Assembly (NCBI RefSeq): GCF_900114785.1
Contig: NZ_FOUG01000003.1
Span: forward strand, 124,001 to 188,000
DNA length: 64,000 nt
Direction: 5' to 3'
DNA from: Variovorax sp. OV329
GTDB lineage: Bacteria; Pseudomonadota; Gammaproteobacteria; Burkholderiales; Burkholderiaceae_C
The notes below the pieces were generated by a model. The model saw only the letters and a list, made by a program, of their open reading frames with translations. It made no database searches and was not told the origin of the DNA. Of this stretch, positions 56,235 through 64,000 are shown in pieces; position 1 is the stretch's first letter, and the number at the start of each line of letters is the position of its first letter. The position numbers and the translations under genes were made by a program.

Positions 56235-56270
56235 GCTTCGAACCTCCGTACGTATCAGAGTGTTCGAAGC
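56235..56270. promoter_or_regulatory. Long-spaced inverted repeat between lipocalin and tal
   Basis: GCTTCGAAC (56235-56243) and GTTCGAAGC (56262-56270), perfect nine-base arms 18 bases apart; each contains the self-palindrome TTCGAA. It abuts the lipocalin start codon, so binding there would affect lipocalin and possibly tal, whose ATG is at 56337. Confidence 0.4.
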
Positions 56271-56336
56271 TAACCGGGGCGCAGAGTATCGGCCGTCGGA
56301 CTCGGAGCACAGCTTCTGTAGTTTCCCGGCGGGATA

Positions 56337-57311
56337 ATGGACCGCATGAACCAGCTCGAAGCCCTTCGCCAATGGACCACCGTCGTTGCTGACACCGGTG
56401 ACTTCCGTCAACTCGACGCCTTCAAGCCGCAGGACGCGACCACCAACCCGTCGCTGATCCTCAAGGCGGTGCAGAAGAGCGACTACCGCCCGCTGCTGGA
56501 CGAGGTGCTCGCGAAGCACCGCGGCGAGCCGCTGGACGAGCAGATCGACCGCCTGCTGGTGCGCTTCGGCTGCGAGATCCTCTCGATCATCCCGGGCCGC
56601 GTCTCCACCGAGGTCGATGCCCGCCTGAGCTTCGATGCCAAGGCCACCATCGCCCGCGCCGAGCGCATCGTGGCGCTGTACCGCGCCGAAGGCATCGACA
56701 CGCAGAAGCGCCTGCTGATCAAGGTCGCCTCCACCTGGGAAGGCATCCAGGCCGCCCGCGTGCTGGAAGGCCAGGGCGTCCACACCAACCTCACGCTGCT
56801 CTTCTCCTTTGCACAGGCGGTGGCCTGCGGCGAGGCCGGCGTGAAGCTCATCTCGCCCTTCGTCGGCCGCATCTACGACTGGTACAAGAAGTCCGCGGGC
56901 AGCAACTGGAACGAGGCGGCAAGCGCCGGCGCCAACGACCCCGGCGTGAAGTCGGTGCGCCAGATCTACGACTACTACAAGCACCACGGCATCGCCACCG
57001 AGGTGATGGGCGCGAGCTTCCGCAACACGGGCCAGATCGCCGCGCTGGCCGGCTGCGACCTGCTCACCATCAGCCCCGAGCTGCTGGCCGAAATGGCCAA
57101 CCGGCCCGACAGCGACGCGCCCCTGTCGCGCCAGCTCGACCCGCAGGCGGCCAGGTCGCGAGAGATCGCCAAGCTGAGCTACGACGAGGCCGGCTTCCGC
57201 TTCGCGCTCAACGAGGACGCGATGGCCACCGAGAAGCTGGCCGAGGGCATCCGCGCGTTCGCCGCCGACGCGGTGAAGCTGGACAAGCTGATGACGGAGG
57301 CCACCTCATGA
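56337..57311 (+). CDS. tal: Transaldolase B-type
   Basis: 324 residues. Transfers a dihydroxyacetone unit between sugar phosphates in the non-oxidative pentose-phosphate pathway. [12 protein letters not shown] (33-44) and the Schiff-base lysine in [11 protein letters not shown] (K129) are present, with [11 protein letters not shown] and [15 protein letters not shown] 56337 has a GGCGGG box close by; ATG 56346 is an alternative. Its stop overlaps the pgi start (ATGA, 57308-57311). Confidence 0.96.
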   Translation: MDRMNQLEALRQWTTVVADTGDFRQLDAFKPQDATTNPSLILKAVQKSDYRPLLDEVLAKHRGEPLDEQIDRLLVRFGCEILSIIPGRVSTEVDARLSFDAKATIARAERIVALYRAEGIDTQKRLLIKVASTWEGIQAARVLEGQGVHTNLTLLFSFAQAVACGEAGVKLISPFVGRIYDWYKKSAGSNWNEAASAGANDPGVKSVRQIYDYYKHHGIATEVMGASFRNTGQIAALAGCDLLTISPELLAEMANRPDSDAPLSRQLDPQAARSREIAKLSYDEAGFRFALNEDAMATEKLAEGIRAFAADAVKLDKLMTEATS

Positions 57312-58849
57312 CCGTCCGCTGCGACCGCACCCCCGCCTGGCAGGAACTGCGCAAGCACTTCGACGCCACGGCGCCGCGCTTCGATCTGCGCGAGGCCTTC
57401 GAGGGCGACGCCCAGCGCTTCGAGCACTTCAGCCAGGAGGCGCCGCAGGTCTTCGCAGATTTGTCGAAGAACCTGATCGATGCCAAGGCCGAACAGCTTC
57501 TGTTCACGCTGGCGCGCGAGTGCGGCCTGCAGGCGCGCATCGAGGCCATGTTCGGCGGCGAGCACATCAACGCCACCGAGGACCGCGCCGTCATGCACTA
57601 CCTGCTGCGCGCGAAGACGGCGGCGCGCGGCCTGGCGACCGAGTTGGCGCAGGTGCATTCCACCCTGGACGCGATGCTGGCCTATGCCGACGCCGTGCGC
57701 GCCGACCACACCATCACCGACGTGGTGAACATCGGCATCGGCGGCTCCGACCTGGGCCCGCAGATGGCGGTGCTGGCGCTCGACGAGTTCGTGGCGCCGG
57801 GCAAGCGCTTCCATTTCGTCTCCAACGTCGACGGGCACGAGCTCGATGGCGTGCTCGAGGGGCTGGCGCCGGAACACACGCTCTTCCTCATCGCCTCCAA
57901 GACCTTCACCACCGCCGAGACCATGGCCAACGCGCACTCGGCCAAGCGCTGGTACGAGCAGTCCGGCGGCACCGACATCGCGCGGCACTTCGCGGCCCTC
58001 ACGACCAACGTCGAGGCGGCGCGCGCCTTCAGCATCGACACCACCTTCGGCTTCTGGGACTGGGTGGGCGGGCGCTACTCGATGTGGTCGGCCATCGGCC
58101 TGCCGCTGGCGCTGGCGACCGGCTCGCAGGGCTTCCGTGCCTTCCTGGAAGGTGCCCGCGCCATGGACGAGCACTTCCGCAGCGCGCCACTGGAGCAGAA
58201 CCTGCCGGTGCGCCTGGGCCTGCTGGATGTCTGGTACCGCAACTTCCACCGCTTCACCAGCCGCAGCATCGCGCCCTATCACAGCGGCCTCAAGCGCCTG
58301 CCGGCCTACCTGCAGCAATTGGAGATGGAGAGCAACGGCAAGCAGGTCGACCTGGACGGTCAACCGCTTCCCTACGGCACCTCGCCGGTGCTGTGGGGCG
58401 AGCCGGGCACCAACGGCCAGCACGCCTACTTCCAGATGCTGCACCAGGGCACGGACGTGGTGCCGCTGGAGTTCCTGGCGGTGCGCGACGCGGCGCACGA
58501 CCTGCCGGGCCACCACCCCAAGCTGCTGGCCAACGCGCTGGCGCAGGCCCAGGCGCTGATGCAGGGCAAGAGGGACCAGGACGGCCACCGCAACTTCCCG
58601 GGCAACCGGCCCAGCACCTTCTTCGTGCTGGAGCGGCTCACGCCCGAATCGCTGGGCGCCTTCGTCGCCCTCTACGAGCACCGCGTGTTCACCAGTGGCG
58701 CCCTGTGGGGCATCAACAGCTTCGACCAGTGGGGCGTGGAGCTGGGCAAGGTGCTGGCAAGGGACATCGAGCCGCGCCTGGCCTCGGGCGACACGGCCGG
58801 GCTGGACGCCTCCACGGCCGGCCTGCTGGCCCGGTTGCGGCAGCGCTGA
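57308..58849 (+). CDS. pgi: Glucose-6-phosphate isomerase
   Basis: Interconverts glucose 6-phosphate and fructose 6-phosphate. 513 residues, slightly short for the family. [13 protein letters not shown] (about 141-153) binds phosphate; [19 protein letters not shown] and [15 protein letters not shown] are diagnostic, and [20 protein letters not shown] and the late [11 protein letters not shown] (active-site region) are present. Coupled to tal by a four-base overlap. With tal and the nearby zwf it forms a sugar-phosphate interconversion block. Confidence 0.96.
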   Translation: MTVRCDRTPAWQELRKHFDATAPRFDLREAFEGDAQRFEHFSQEAPQVFADLSKNLIDAKAEQLLFTLARECGLQARIEAMFGGEHINATEDRAVMHYLLRAKTAARGLATELAQVHSTLDAMLAYADAVRADHTITDVVNIGIGGSDLGPQMAVLALDEFVAPGKRFHFVSNVDGHELDGVLEGLAPEHTLFLIASKTFTTAETMANAHSAKRWYEQSGGTDIARHFAALTTNVEAARAFSIDTTFGFWDWVGGRYSMWSAIGLPLALATGSQGFRAFLEGARAMDEHFRSAPLEQNLPVRLGLLDVWYRNFHRFTSRSIAPYHSGLKRLPAYLQQLEMESNGKQVDLDGQPLPYGTSPVLWGEPGTNGQHAYFQMLHQGTDVVPLEFLAVRDAAHDLPGHHPKLLANALAQAQALMQGKRDQDGHRNFPGNRPSTFFVLERLTPESLGAFVALYEHRVFTSGALWGINSFDQWGVELGKVLARDIEPRLASGDTAGLDASTAGLLARLRQR

Positions 58850-58859
58850 ACGGCTTTCG

Positions 58860-58881
58860 CCACCATCAACAACGATGGTGG
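58860..58881 (+). terminator. Hairpin after pgi
   Basis: CCACCATC-AACAAC-GATGGTGG, eight perfect base pairs, 10 bases past the pgi stop, followed by TCGTTTGCG with only a weak U-run. Likely end of the tal-pgi transcript. Confidence 0.55.
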
Positions 58882-58947
58882 TCGTTTGCGTCTTCGTCGA
58901 TATGATGCGCCGGGGAATCGTCCTGGGATCACAAGAGGAGAAGACAC

Positions 58948-59280
58948 ATGGGCTTCGTTCAAGCCGTTCAGGTCTGCCTGCGCAAGTACGTCGCTTTCGA
59001 GGGCCGCGCCGCGCGCTCCGAATTCTGGTGGTTCGCGCTCTTCCAGCTCATCGTGATGATCGTGGCCTCGATGCTGGGCCGCACCGTCTACACCGTCGTG
59101 GTGCTGGCGCTGGTTCTGCCCTCGCTGGCCGTGGGTGCGCGGCGGCTGCATGACATCGGCAAGAGCGGCTGGTACCTGCTGCTGCACCTGCTGCCTTTCA
59201 TCGGCTTCCTGGTGCTGCTCTTCTTCTGGGTTCAGCCCAGCCAGACCGAGAGCAACACCTACGGCGTGCAGGCCATCTGA
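58948..59280 (+). CDS. DUF805 family inner-membrane protein
   Basis: 110 residues, YhaH-like. The conserved opening KYVAFEGRAARSEFWWFALF precedes three or so membrane helices, with RRLHDIGKSGWYLLLHLLPFIG between them and a NTYGVQ tail. Function unknown for the family. An AAGAGGAGAAG ribosome site precedes the ATG. Single gene, no obvious partner. Confidence 0.88.
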   Translation: MGFVQAVQVCLRKYVAFEGRAARSEFWWFALFQLIVMIVASMLGRTVYTVVVLALVLPSLAVGARRLHDIGKSGWYLLLHLLPFIGFLVLLFFWVQPSQTESNTYGVQAI

Positions 59281-59538
59281 GGCCTGCGCCGACCCCGCCC
59301 AGGGCCGCTTCTTTGCGGAGTCGCAGTTGATGAGCGCGCCGCGCTGACACGCCAAGCGCTTGCGCATCAACTGTTATCGCTGAGCTGCCCGGCCCAGTCA
59401 AAGTTGTTGCGCGCGGACGCGCGCATGGTCAAAGTTGCTGAGCGTCCGCTTTGTGCCGCCCGGAACGCCGGCTTGGTCCCATTCCGGACATTGCACCCAG
59501 CCGAAAGCGGTCGTTGGTCCCTACAGGTTGCGAACGAT
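59281..59538. other. Gene-free stretch holding a CCGCTTT/AAAGCGG element
   Basis: 258 bases. GTCAAAGTTG occurs twice (59397 and 59428 regions), and CCGCTTT (59446-59452) pairs with AAAGCGG (59504-59510) around a mostly palindromic centre (CCGGAACGCCGG, ATTCCGGACATT). It resembles from memory a CGTCCGCTTT...AAAGCGGTCGTT intergenic motif seen widely in Proteobacteria without known role. No gene seen. Confidence 0.3.
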
Positions 59539-60570
59539 TCAAGCCAACAAGTCAAGGCAGCGAAGGTCTTCCACCGCGTGTTGAATTCGTGTGAGTTGCG
59601 GCCACCAGACGTAGGCCGACATGTTCCTGGCAAAACGCGCGATTGGCGTGCGCATATGTAGAAGCACCGCGAGCCGGTAGTCTTCCTGAAGTGCCTCCCG
59701 TGAATAGTCCGTCACTCCAGAATCAGTGAGTGCCGAATGGTAGCGGTCCAGCAGGGGCATCTCGAAGCGGTAGCGCACTCCCCGGTCCCATTGAATGGCC
59801 ATCATGTAAGCGAGGTCCCAGACGCCAACTCCCCAGTGCCAGCCGTCCCAATCGATAAGCTTTGGCGTCTCACTCGCGCCGTCACGAGGCAGCATCCAGT
59901 TCCAAACGTGAGCATCTCCGTGTATGAGAGTCCTCCCCTTGAGTCGCTCCGCCCGCTCGATGAGCGCTGGAAAGCCGAGCAGGAATCGCGCATAGGCATC
60001 GCGTACGCAGGCGTCCAGCGCATCGCCCGCCTGGGCGAACAGGCGCTCGCAAGCCGCGTCCAGCCATTCTGACGACCGAAGGCGTTCCCATAGAGATTGA
60101 CCAGCGTCGCTCCAGTCCTGGTTTGTGCCGGCAGCATGAAACCGCGCCAGTGCTTCTACGATGAGCGCGCTTCGCTCGAACGTCGGCGGCAATGGCGCAC
60201 TGCTGGGGCGCTCGTGTGAGCCTGAAAGGTCCTCCATGAGCAGCCACGTCCGTCCGGTGGAATCGTCCACTCCGCCGCAGTAGAACTTGGGGACGACGGA
60301 ACAGTTCAGGCGCCTTGCGATGTGCTCGTAGAACGGCAATTCCGGCTGCCCAAATCCAACGTGCGACACCTTTAGCACGGCACTGGTCGGTGCGTCGGTC
60401 TGGTCGTCCCATGCCATCGTGACGCCGACCAAATCGGACAGATACCCGGAAGCTTCGATTTCTCGAGGAGTCACCGACAGTAGCACCGCGCCCTGTAGTT
60501 TCAAGCGCGGTGAAACTTGTTCGGACAAAAATGCAGGCGTAAGCAGTCGCTCCAAAATCAAGCTATCCAA
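59539..60570 (-). CDS. Aminoglycoside-phosphotransferase-family kinase
   Basis: 343 residues, APH/choline-kinase fold. ATP-binding lysine in SAVLKVSH (K67), Brenner motif HGDAHVWNW (217-225) and metal-binding IDWDGW (239-244). Members phosphorylate small hydroxylated metabolites or antibiotics; nothing here shows which, so resistance should not be assumed. It starts with TTG at 60570, with GAGGA seven bases upstream, and no ATG fits. The gene is visibly less GC-rich than the rest of the window, like its two neighbours. Confidence 0.82.
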   Translation of the reverse strand: MDSLILERLLTPAFLSEQVSPRLKLQGAVLLSVTPREIEASGYLSDLVGVTMAWDDQTDAPTSAVLKVSHVGFGQPELPFYEHIARRLNCSVVPKFYCGGVDDSTGRTWLLMEDLSGSHERPSSAPLPPTFERSALIVEALARFHAAGTNQDWSDAGQSLWERLRSSEWLDAACERLFAQAGDALDACVRDAYARFLLGFPALIERAERLKGRTLIHGDAHVWNWMLPRDGASETPKLIDWDGWHWGVGVWDLAYMMAIQWDRGVRYRFEMPLLDRYHSALTDSGVTDYSREALQEDYRLAVLLHMRTPIARFARNMSAYVWWPQLTRIQHAVEDLRCLDLLA

Positions 60571-60617
60571 TGTAATTCCTCGATTCGTTTGAATGGCTGC
60601 TCATGGCCGAGTGCAGC

Positions 60618-60842
60618 CTAGCCATACAGAATGATTGCTCCGGCAAAGTAGGTGGCAATCAGCAGTGCGGCGAGAAACTTGGCGACGTGCAGGAGTCTGT
60701 CCGACGACAATTTGCTCCTCGCCGGATGCTCGTCGGGCAGGACCTTCCGAAGGAACCAAACGCCCAAATACAACACCGCGAATAGCGTCGTGCAAGCGAC
60801 GAAGAACGCGCCTTCGATGATGGCTTTCCCGCTCAATTCCAT
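60618..60842 (-). CDS. Small two-helix membrane protein, hypothetical
   Basis: 74 residues, not recognised. Two hydrophobic segments (IIEGAFFVACTTLFAVLYLGV and FLAALLIATYFAGAIILYG) flank a polar loop with LRKVLPDEHPARSKL, the composition of a genuine small membrane protein. No ribosome site is visible before the ATG, so it is uncertain. It belongs to the lower-GC patch. Confidence 0.45.
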   Translation of the reverse strand: MELSGKAIIEGAFFVACTTLFAVLYLGVWFLRKVLPDEHPARSKLSSDRLLHVAKFLAALLIATYFAGAIILYG

Positions 60843-60946
60843 AGCTGCTGAAGTTCAGGTTGCAGTGATTGTGCAGACTCAGCGATGCGAACGTCGGCTT
60901 TACGGGAGCGTGACCGAGGAACGGCTGCTACTGGCCGATACCACGC

Positions 60947-61384
60947 TTACGGCTTGGACCGAGCCAGTATTCCGCTGCCAAGAATCAATGGCGAATCGCC
61001 TTCCGGGCTACCAGCGCGAATTTCCTCAATCTGCCGCCACTTCAGCTTTCCGTTGGACAAAGTGGCTGTACCCATCGCAATCGCATCGTTTCGTCCGCTC
61101 GTCACAACAAGCACCGCAGTGCGTCCGACGACAACACCTCTGACGGGTCCGCCCTCATTCATGCGACCGCAACTTGCTGTTGCCATTCCATGGGAGCCTG
61201 CAATGTCGTCGCCAGTCTGGCGTAGCTCGAAGTACGCTCTGCCGCATTTCACACCGCTCTTCTTCTCAGCCGCCGTGCGCAGGTCGATGTACCAGGATCC
61301 GGTGAATTGTTCTCCAGCGACAGACCAGCCAGCACAACCTGCCGCACAAAGGACGACGGCAGCGCGCGCGAAGTAGCGACTCAT
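60947..61384 (-). CDS. Secreted protein of unknown function
   Basis: 145 residues with a signal peptide (MSRYFARAAVVLCAAGCAGWSVAG). The mature part reads FTGSWYIDLRTAAEKKSGVKCG, then GDDIAGSHGMATASCGRMNEGGPVRG, VVGRTAVLVVTSGRNDAIAMG and GSPEGDSPLIL. I recall similar orphan proteins in scattered Proteobacteria, often in accessory regions; no function is known to me. Two mature cysteines could pair. The longer reading upstream is not needed. Confidence 0.65.
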   Translation of the reverse strand: MSRYFARAAVVLCAAGCAGWSVAGEQFTGSWYIDLRTAAEKKSGVKCGRAYFELRQTGDDIAGSHGMATASCGRMNEGGPVRGVVVGRTAVLVVTSGRNDAIAMGTATLSNGKLKWRQIEEIRAGSPEGDSPLILGSGILARSKP

Positions 61385-61584
61385 TGACCGGATTTGGAGG
61401 TGGTGTTGCCTGATTCTCACTTGGAGGCCCGTCAGTGCGCACGCGCTCACCGTGGTGTCGTTGTCAGATGGCGACGAACTTCCGCTATGGGCAGGGACTC
61501 TCCAACGTCTCCTTCTGGCCGACTGCGGCCGGCTGGCCAGCATGCCATAGCCGGGCATCGGGAATGCCCGCATGCGCCGCGCGT

Positions 61585-61618
61585 CAGGAATTTTGACTAA
61601 CGCGCAGGAATTCTGACT
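61585..61618. repeat. Tandem 14-base repeat, possible IS end remnant
   Basis: CAGGAATTTTGACT and CAGGAATTCTGACT, 13 of 14 bases identical, starting 20 bases apart with GCG just before each. Multiple copies of such units are seen at the ends of IS21-family elements; no transposase gene is left here, so this is a suggestion only. Confidence 0.35.
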
Positions 61619-61681
61619 CCCTACAGCTTCTGCGGCCCTTTTTCATGGGCAGCCGCGTCGGCCACTGACGCCCGCTTACAT

Positions 61682-61701
61682 CCTGAATTGCGCAATTCAG
61701 G
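61682..61701. promoter_or_regulatory. 20-base perfect palindrome upstream of the polyol binding-protein gene
   Basis: CCTGAATTGCGCAATTCAGG, symmetric without a spacer, centred 137 bases before the ATG at 61829. A CG-centred palindrome of this size is typical of LacI-family operators, which often control sugar and polyol importers. Confidence 0.5.
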
Positions 61702-61828
61702 GAAATCACTAGTCCATCGGTGCAAAGAAGTATCGGCGTTGACCATGTAAGTACCAAATCGCGAAGCCCGACTCTCCAGAATCCGGCCACGGCATGACCT
61801 CAATTGCCGACCCCAAGGAGACAAGACC

Positions 61829-63136
61829 ATGAAGGCATTTCTGAAGGCGGGCATCACGCTCGCGATCACCGGCGCGGGCCTGGCCCACGCCGCCACCGAA
61901 CTCGTCGTGGCCACCGTCAACAACGGCCACATGATCGAGATGCAGAAGCTCACGCCCTTCTTCGAGAAGGCGAACCCCGACATCAAGCTCAAGTGGGTCA
62001 CGCTGGAAGAGGGCACCCTGCGCCAGCGCGTCACCACCGACATCGCCACCAAGGGCGGCCAGTTCGACGTGATGACCATCGGGCTGTACGAGACGCCCAT
62101 CTGGTCGAAGAAGGGCTGGCTCAAGCCCATCGCCACCGACGCCGCCTACGACGTGGACGACCTGCTGCCAGCCATCCGCGACGGCCTGTCCAGCGACGGC
62201 AAGCTCTACGCCGCGCCCTTCTATGGCGAAAGCTCCATGCTCATGTACCGCAAGGACCTGGCCGACAAGGTGGGCATCAAGTTCCCCGACCAGCCCACCT
62301 GGGCGCAGGTCAAGGAGTTCGCCGACAAGGCCAACGATCCGAAGGCCGGCGTCTACGGCATGTGCCTGCGCGGCAAGCCCGGCTGGGGTGACAACATGGC
62401 CTTCCTGACCACGCTGGTCAACACCAACGGCGGCCAGTGGTTCGACATGCAGTGGAAGCCGCAGATCGACACCCAGCCCTGGAAGGACGCGATCGGCTTC
62501 TATGTCGACCTGATGAAGAAGGACGGCCCGCCCGGTGCCTCGGCCAACAGCTTCAACGAGAACCTGGCGCTCTTCAACGAAGGCAAGTGCGCGGCCTGGG
62601 TGGACGCGACCATCGCGGCATCCTTCATCAGCGACCCCAAGCAGTCGAAGGTGGCCGACAAGGTGGCTTTCGCGCAGGCGCCCACGGCCGCCACGCCCAA
62701 GGGCGCCAACTGGCTGTGGTCGTGGAACCTCGCCATTCCGGCCAGCTCGACCAAGGACGAGGCGGCGCAGAAGTTCATCAAGTGGGCCACGTCCAAGGAC
62801 TACATCGCCCTGGTGGCCAAGGAAACCGGCTGGGCCACGGTGCCCACCGGCACGCGCAAGTCGACCTACGCCAACCCCGAGTTCCAGAAGGTCGCCAAGT
62901 TCGCCGCCGCCGAGAAGAAGGCCATCGATAGCGCCAACCTCACCGACAGCACGCTTCCCAAGTCGCCCTACGTCGGCGTGCAGTACGCGGCCATCCCCGA
63001 GTTCCAGGCCATCGGCGTGGCGGTGGGCCAGCAGATGAGCGCGGCGCTGTCGGGCAAGGTTACGGTCGATCAGGCGCTCAAGACCTCGCAGACCACGGCC
63101 GAGCGCGAGATGCGCAAGGCGGGCTACTACAAGTAA
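61829..63136 (+). CDS. Sorbitol/mannitol-type ABC substrate-binding protein
   Basis: 435 residues, periplasmic; signal peptide 1-22 (ITGAGLAHA|ATE). SBP_bac_1 family, closest in feel to the SmoE/MtlE polyol group: LVVATVNNGHMIEMQKLTPFFEKANPD, TKGGQFDVMTIGLYETPIWSKKGWL, APFYGESSMLMYRKDL, KGANWLWSWNLAIPASS. An AGGAGAC box precedes the ATG. Followed 36 bases later by its permease. The polyol assignment is by resemblance. Confidence 0.88.
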   Translation: MKAFLKAGITLAITGAGLAHAATELVVATVNNGHMIEMQKLTPFFEKANPDIKLKWVTLEEGTLRQRVTTDIATKGGQFDVMTIGLYETPIWSKKGWLKPIATDAAYDVDDLLPAIRDGLSSDGKLYAAPFYGESSMLMYRKDLADKVGIKFPDQPTWAQVKEFADKANDPKAGVYGMCLRGKPGWGDNMAFLTTLVNTNGGQWFDMQWKPQIDTQPWKDAIGFYVDLMKKDGPPGASANSFNENLALFNEGKCAAWVDATIAASFISDPKQSKVADKVAFAQAPTAATPKGANWLWSWNLAIPASSTKDEAAQKFIKWATSKDYIALVAKETGWATVPTGTRKSTYANPEFQKVAKFAAAEKKAIDSANLTDSTLPKSPYVGVQYAAIPEFQAIGVAVGQQMSAALSGKVTVDQALKTSQTTAEREMRKAGYYK

Positions 63137-63172
63137 GCCGGCGGTGGCGGCAATGACCAGGGAGGCGTCGAG

Positions 63173-64000
63173 ATGAACCGCCTGCTGCCACGCGCGCTCA
63201 TGATGCCGGCGGTGTTCGCACTGCTGGCATGGATGATCGTGCCGCTGTGCATGACCCTCTACTTCTCGACGGTCAACTACAACCTGATGCAGCCGGGCGA
63301 GCGCAACTTCATCGGGCTGGAGAACTTCCACTACTTCATCACCGACCCGGACTTCTGGCCGGCGGTGTGGAACACGCTGATGCTGATCGGCAGCGTCATC
63401 GTCATCACCGTGGTGCTGGGCATCGGCCTGGCGCTGCTGGTGAACGAGCCCTTCCCGGGGCGCGGCATCGTGCGCGTGCTGCTGATCTCGCCCTTCTTCG
63501 TCATGCCCACGGTGAACGCGCTGCTGTGGAAGCACATGATGATGAACCCCATCTACGGCGTGCTGGCCAACCTGTGGAAGTTCTTCGGCGCCACGCCGGT
63601 GGACTGGCTCACCGAGATGCCGCTGTTCTCCGTGATCCTGATGGTGGCCTGGCAATGGCTGCCCTTCGCCTGCCTGATCTTCATCACCTCGCTGCAGTCG
63701 CTGGACCGCGAGCAGATGGAGGCGGCGCGCATGGACGGCGCCAACGCCGTGCAGCGCTTCTTCTACCTCACGCTGCGGCACCTGGCGCGGCCGATGGCGG
63801 TGGTGATCATGATCGAGATGATCTTCCTGCTCTCGGTCTTTGCCGAGATCGCCATCACCACCAACGGCGGCCCGGGCAACGAGAGCACCAACCTCACCTA
63901 CATGATCTTCAAGCAGTCGCTGATGAACTTCGACGTGGGCGTGGCCTCGGCCGGTGCGCTGTTCGCGGTGATCCTGGCCAACATCGTGGCGGCCTTCCTG
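63173..64000 (+). CDS. Polyol/sugar ABC transporter permease (SmoF/MtlF-like), partial
   Basis: 276 codons visible, cut by the right edge. It opens MNRLLPRALMMPAVFALLAW, contains NFIGLENFHYFITDPDFWPAVWNT and the ATPase-docking loop SLDREQMEAARMDGANAVQRFF, and shows NGGPGNEST near its end. It should be the MalF-type membrane subunit paired with a MalG-type subunit and an ATPase beyond the window. The start has a GGGAGGCG ribosome site. Confidence 0.88.
   Translation, partial: MNRLLPRALMMPAVFALLAWMIVPLCMTLYFSTVNYNLMQPGERNFIGLENFHYFITDPDFWPAVWNTLMLIGSVIVITVVLGIGLALLVNEPFPGRGIVRVLLISPFFVMPTVNALLWKHMMMNPIYGVLANLWKFFGATPVDWLTEMPLFSVILMVAWQWLPFACLIFITSLQSLDREQMEAARMDGANAVQRFFYLTLRHLARPMAVVIMIEMIFLLSVFAEIAITTNGGPGNESTNLTYMIFKQSLMNFDVGVASAGALFAVILANIVAAFL

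Larger units (their letters stand above)
61385..61828. other. 444-base gene-free stretch before the polyol ABC operon
   Basis: No gene seen. It holds an imperfect direct repeat with a 20-base period, CAGGAATTTTGACT (61585-61598) and CAGGAATTCTGACT (61605-61618), and the perfect palindrome at 61682-61701. The boundary between lower-GC accessory DNA and typical high-GC genes falls here. Confidence 0.5.

Noticed and set aside
56320..56336. HexR site before tal (TGTAGT half-site)
   Set aside because: Only the left arm matches; the right arm reads CCGGC instead of a YTAC-type half.
60618..60842. Calling the small two-helix frame a toxin of a type I system
   Set aside because: Membrane-protein composition alone does not support it; no antisense RNA promoter was seen.
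59281..61828. Integron cassette array with attC sites
   Set aside because: Gene orientation and low GC fit, but I found no RYYYAAC / GTTRRRY site pairs in the gaps, and no integrase.

Overview
The window is high-GC DNA from a betaproteobacterium of the Burkholderiales, most likely Comamonadaceae (Variovorax/Acidovorax/Xylophilus-like). The evidence is an Omp32-type trimeric porin, a tandem cphA/cphA' cyanophycin locus with its ABC transporter and DUF1854 partner, a split type II secretion cluster of the gspC / gspGHIJKLMNDE type, many ABC importers, and HexR next to zwf. All assignments come from reading the sequence and from family knowledge; no database search was run.

Layout. 1-5.4 kb: a run of sugar ABC importer genes, the end of an XylG/GguA-type ATPase plus its permease, then a YtfR-YtfT-YjfF-type set. 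5.5-5.9 kb: a small secreted protein. 6.0-13.8 kb: cyanophycin locus, with cphA and a degenerate paralogue cphA' on the minus strand and a divergent exporter-type ABC gene plus a DUF1854 gene on the plus strand. 13.8-17.3 kb: queC, an SbmA/YddA-type ABC protein and a 5'-nucleotidase. 17.3-35.7 kb: type II secretion genes, interrupted between gspE and gspF by a segment of about 7 kb carrying a DECR-type reductase and a large trimeric autotransporter adhesin with two compensating frameshifts. 35.7-38.7 kb: ilvA, a candidate small RNA with an anti-Shine-Dalgarno loop, an OsmC protein and coq7. 39-40.2 kb: the porin. 40.3-48.6 kb: a dipeptide-type ABC operon with an embedded M20 amidohydrolase, then a lone branched-chain-amino-acid-type binding protein. 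48.7-58.9 kb: a central-carbon block, hexR-zwf on the minus strand and an AfuABC-like transporter, tal and pgi on the plus strand. 59-61.4 kb: a patch of visibly lower GC with a phosphotransferase and small unknown genes. 61.8-64 kb: the start of a polyol ABC operon, cut by the right edge.

How the parts fit. The most coherent functional block is 48.7-58.9 kb. HexR is a sugar-phosphate-sensing repressor. A perfect GTAAT-CGA-ATTAC inverted repeat of HexR type lies directly before the importer genes, and a weaker one before hexR. The importer resembles AfuABC, a family annotated as ferric-iron transport but shown in pathogens to carry hexose phosphates. With zwf, tal and pgi alongside, it may be a sugar-phosphate uptake and catabolism module. 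The most attractive non-coding element is the candidate small RNA at 37.4 kb: a sigma70-like promoter overlapping a 17-base palindrome, three hairpins, a pyrimidine-rich loop able to pair with Shine-Dalgarno sequences, and an intrinsic terminator.
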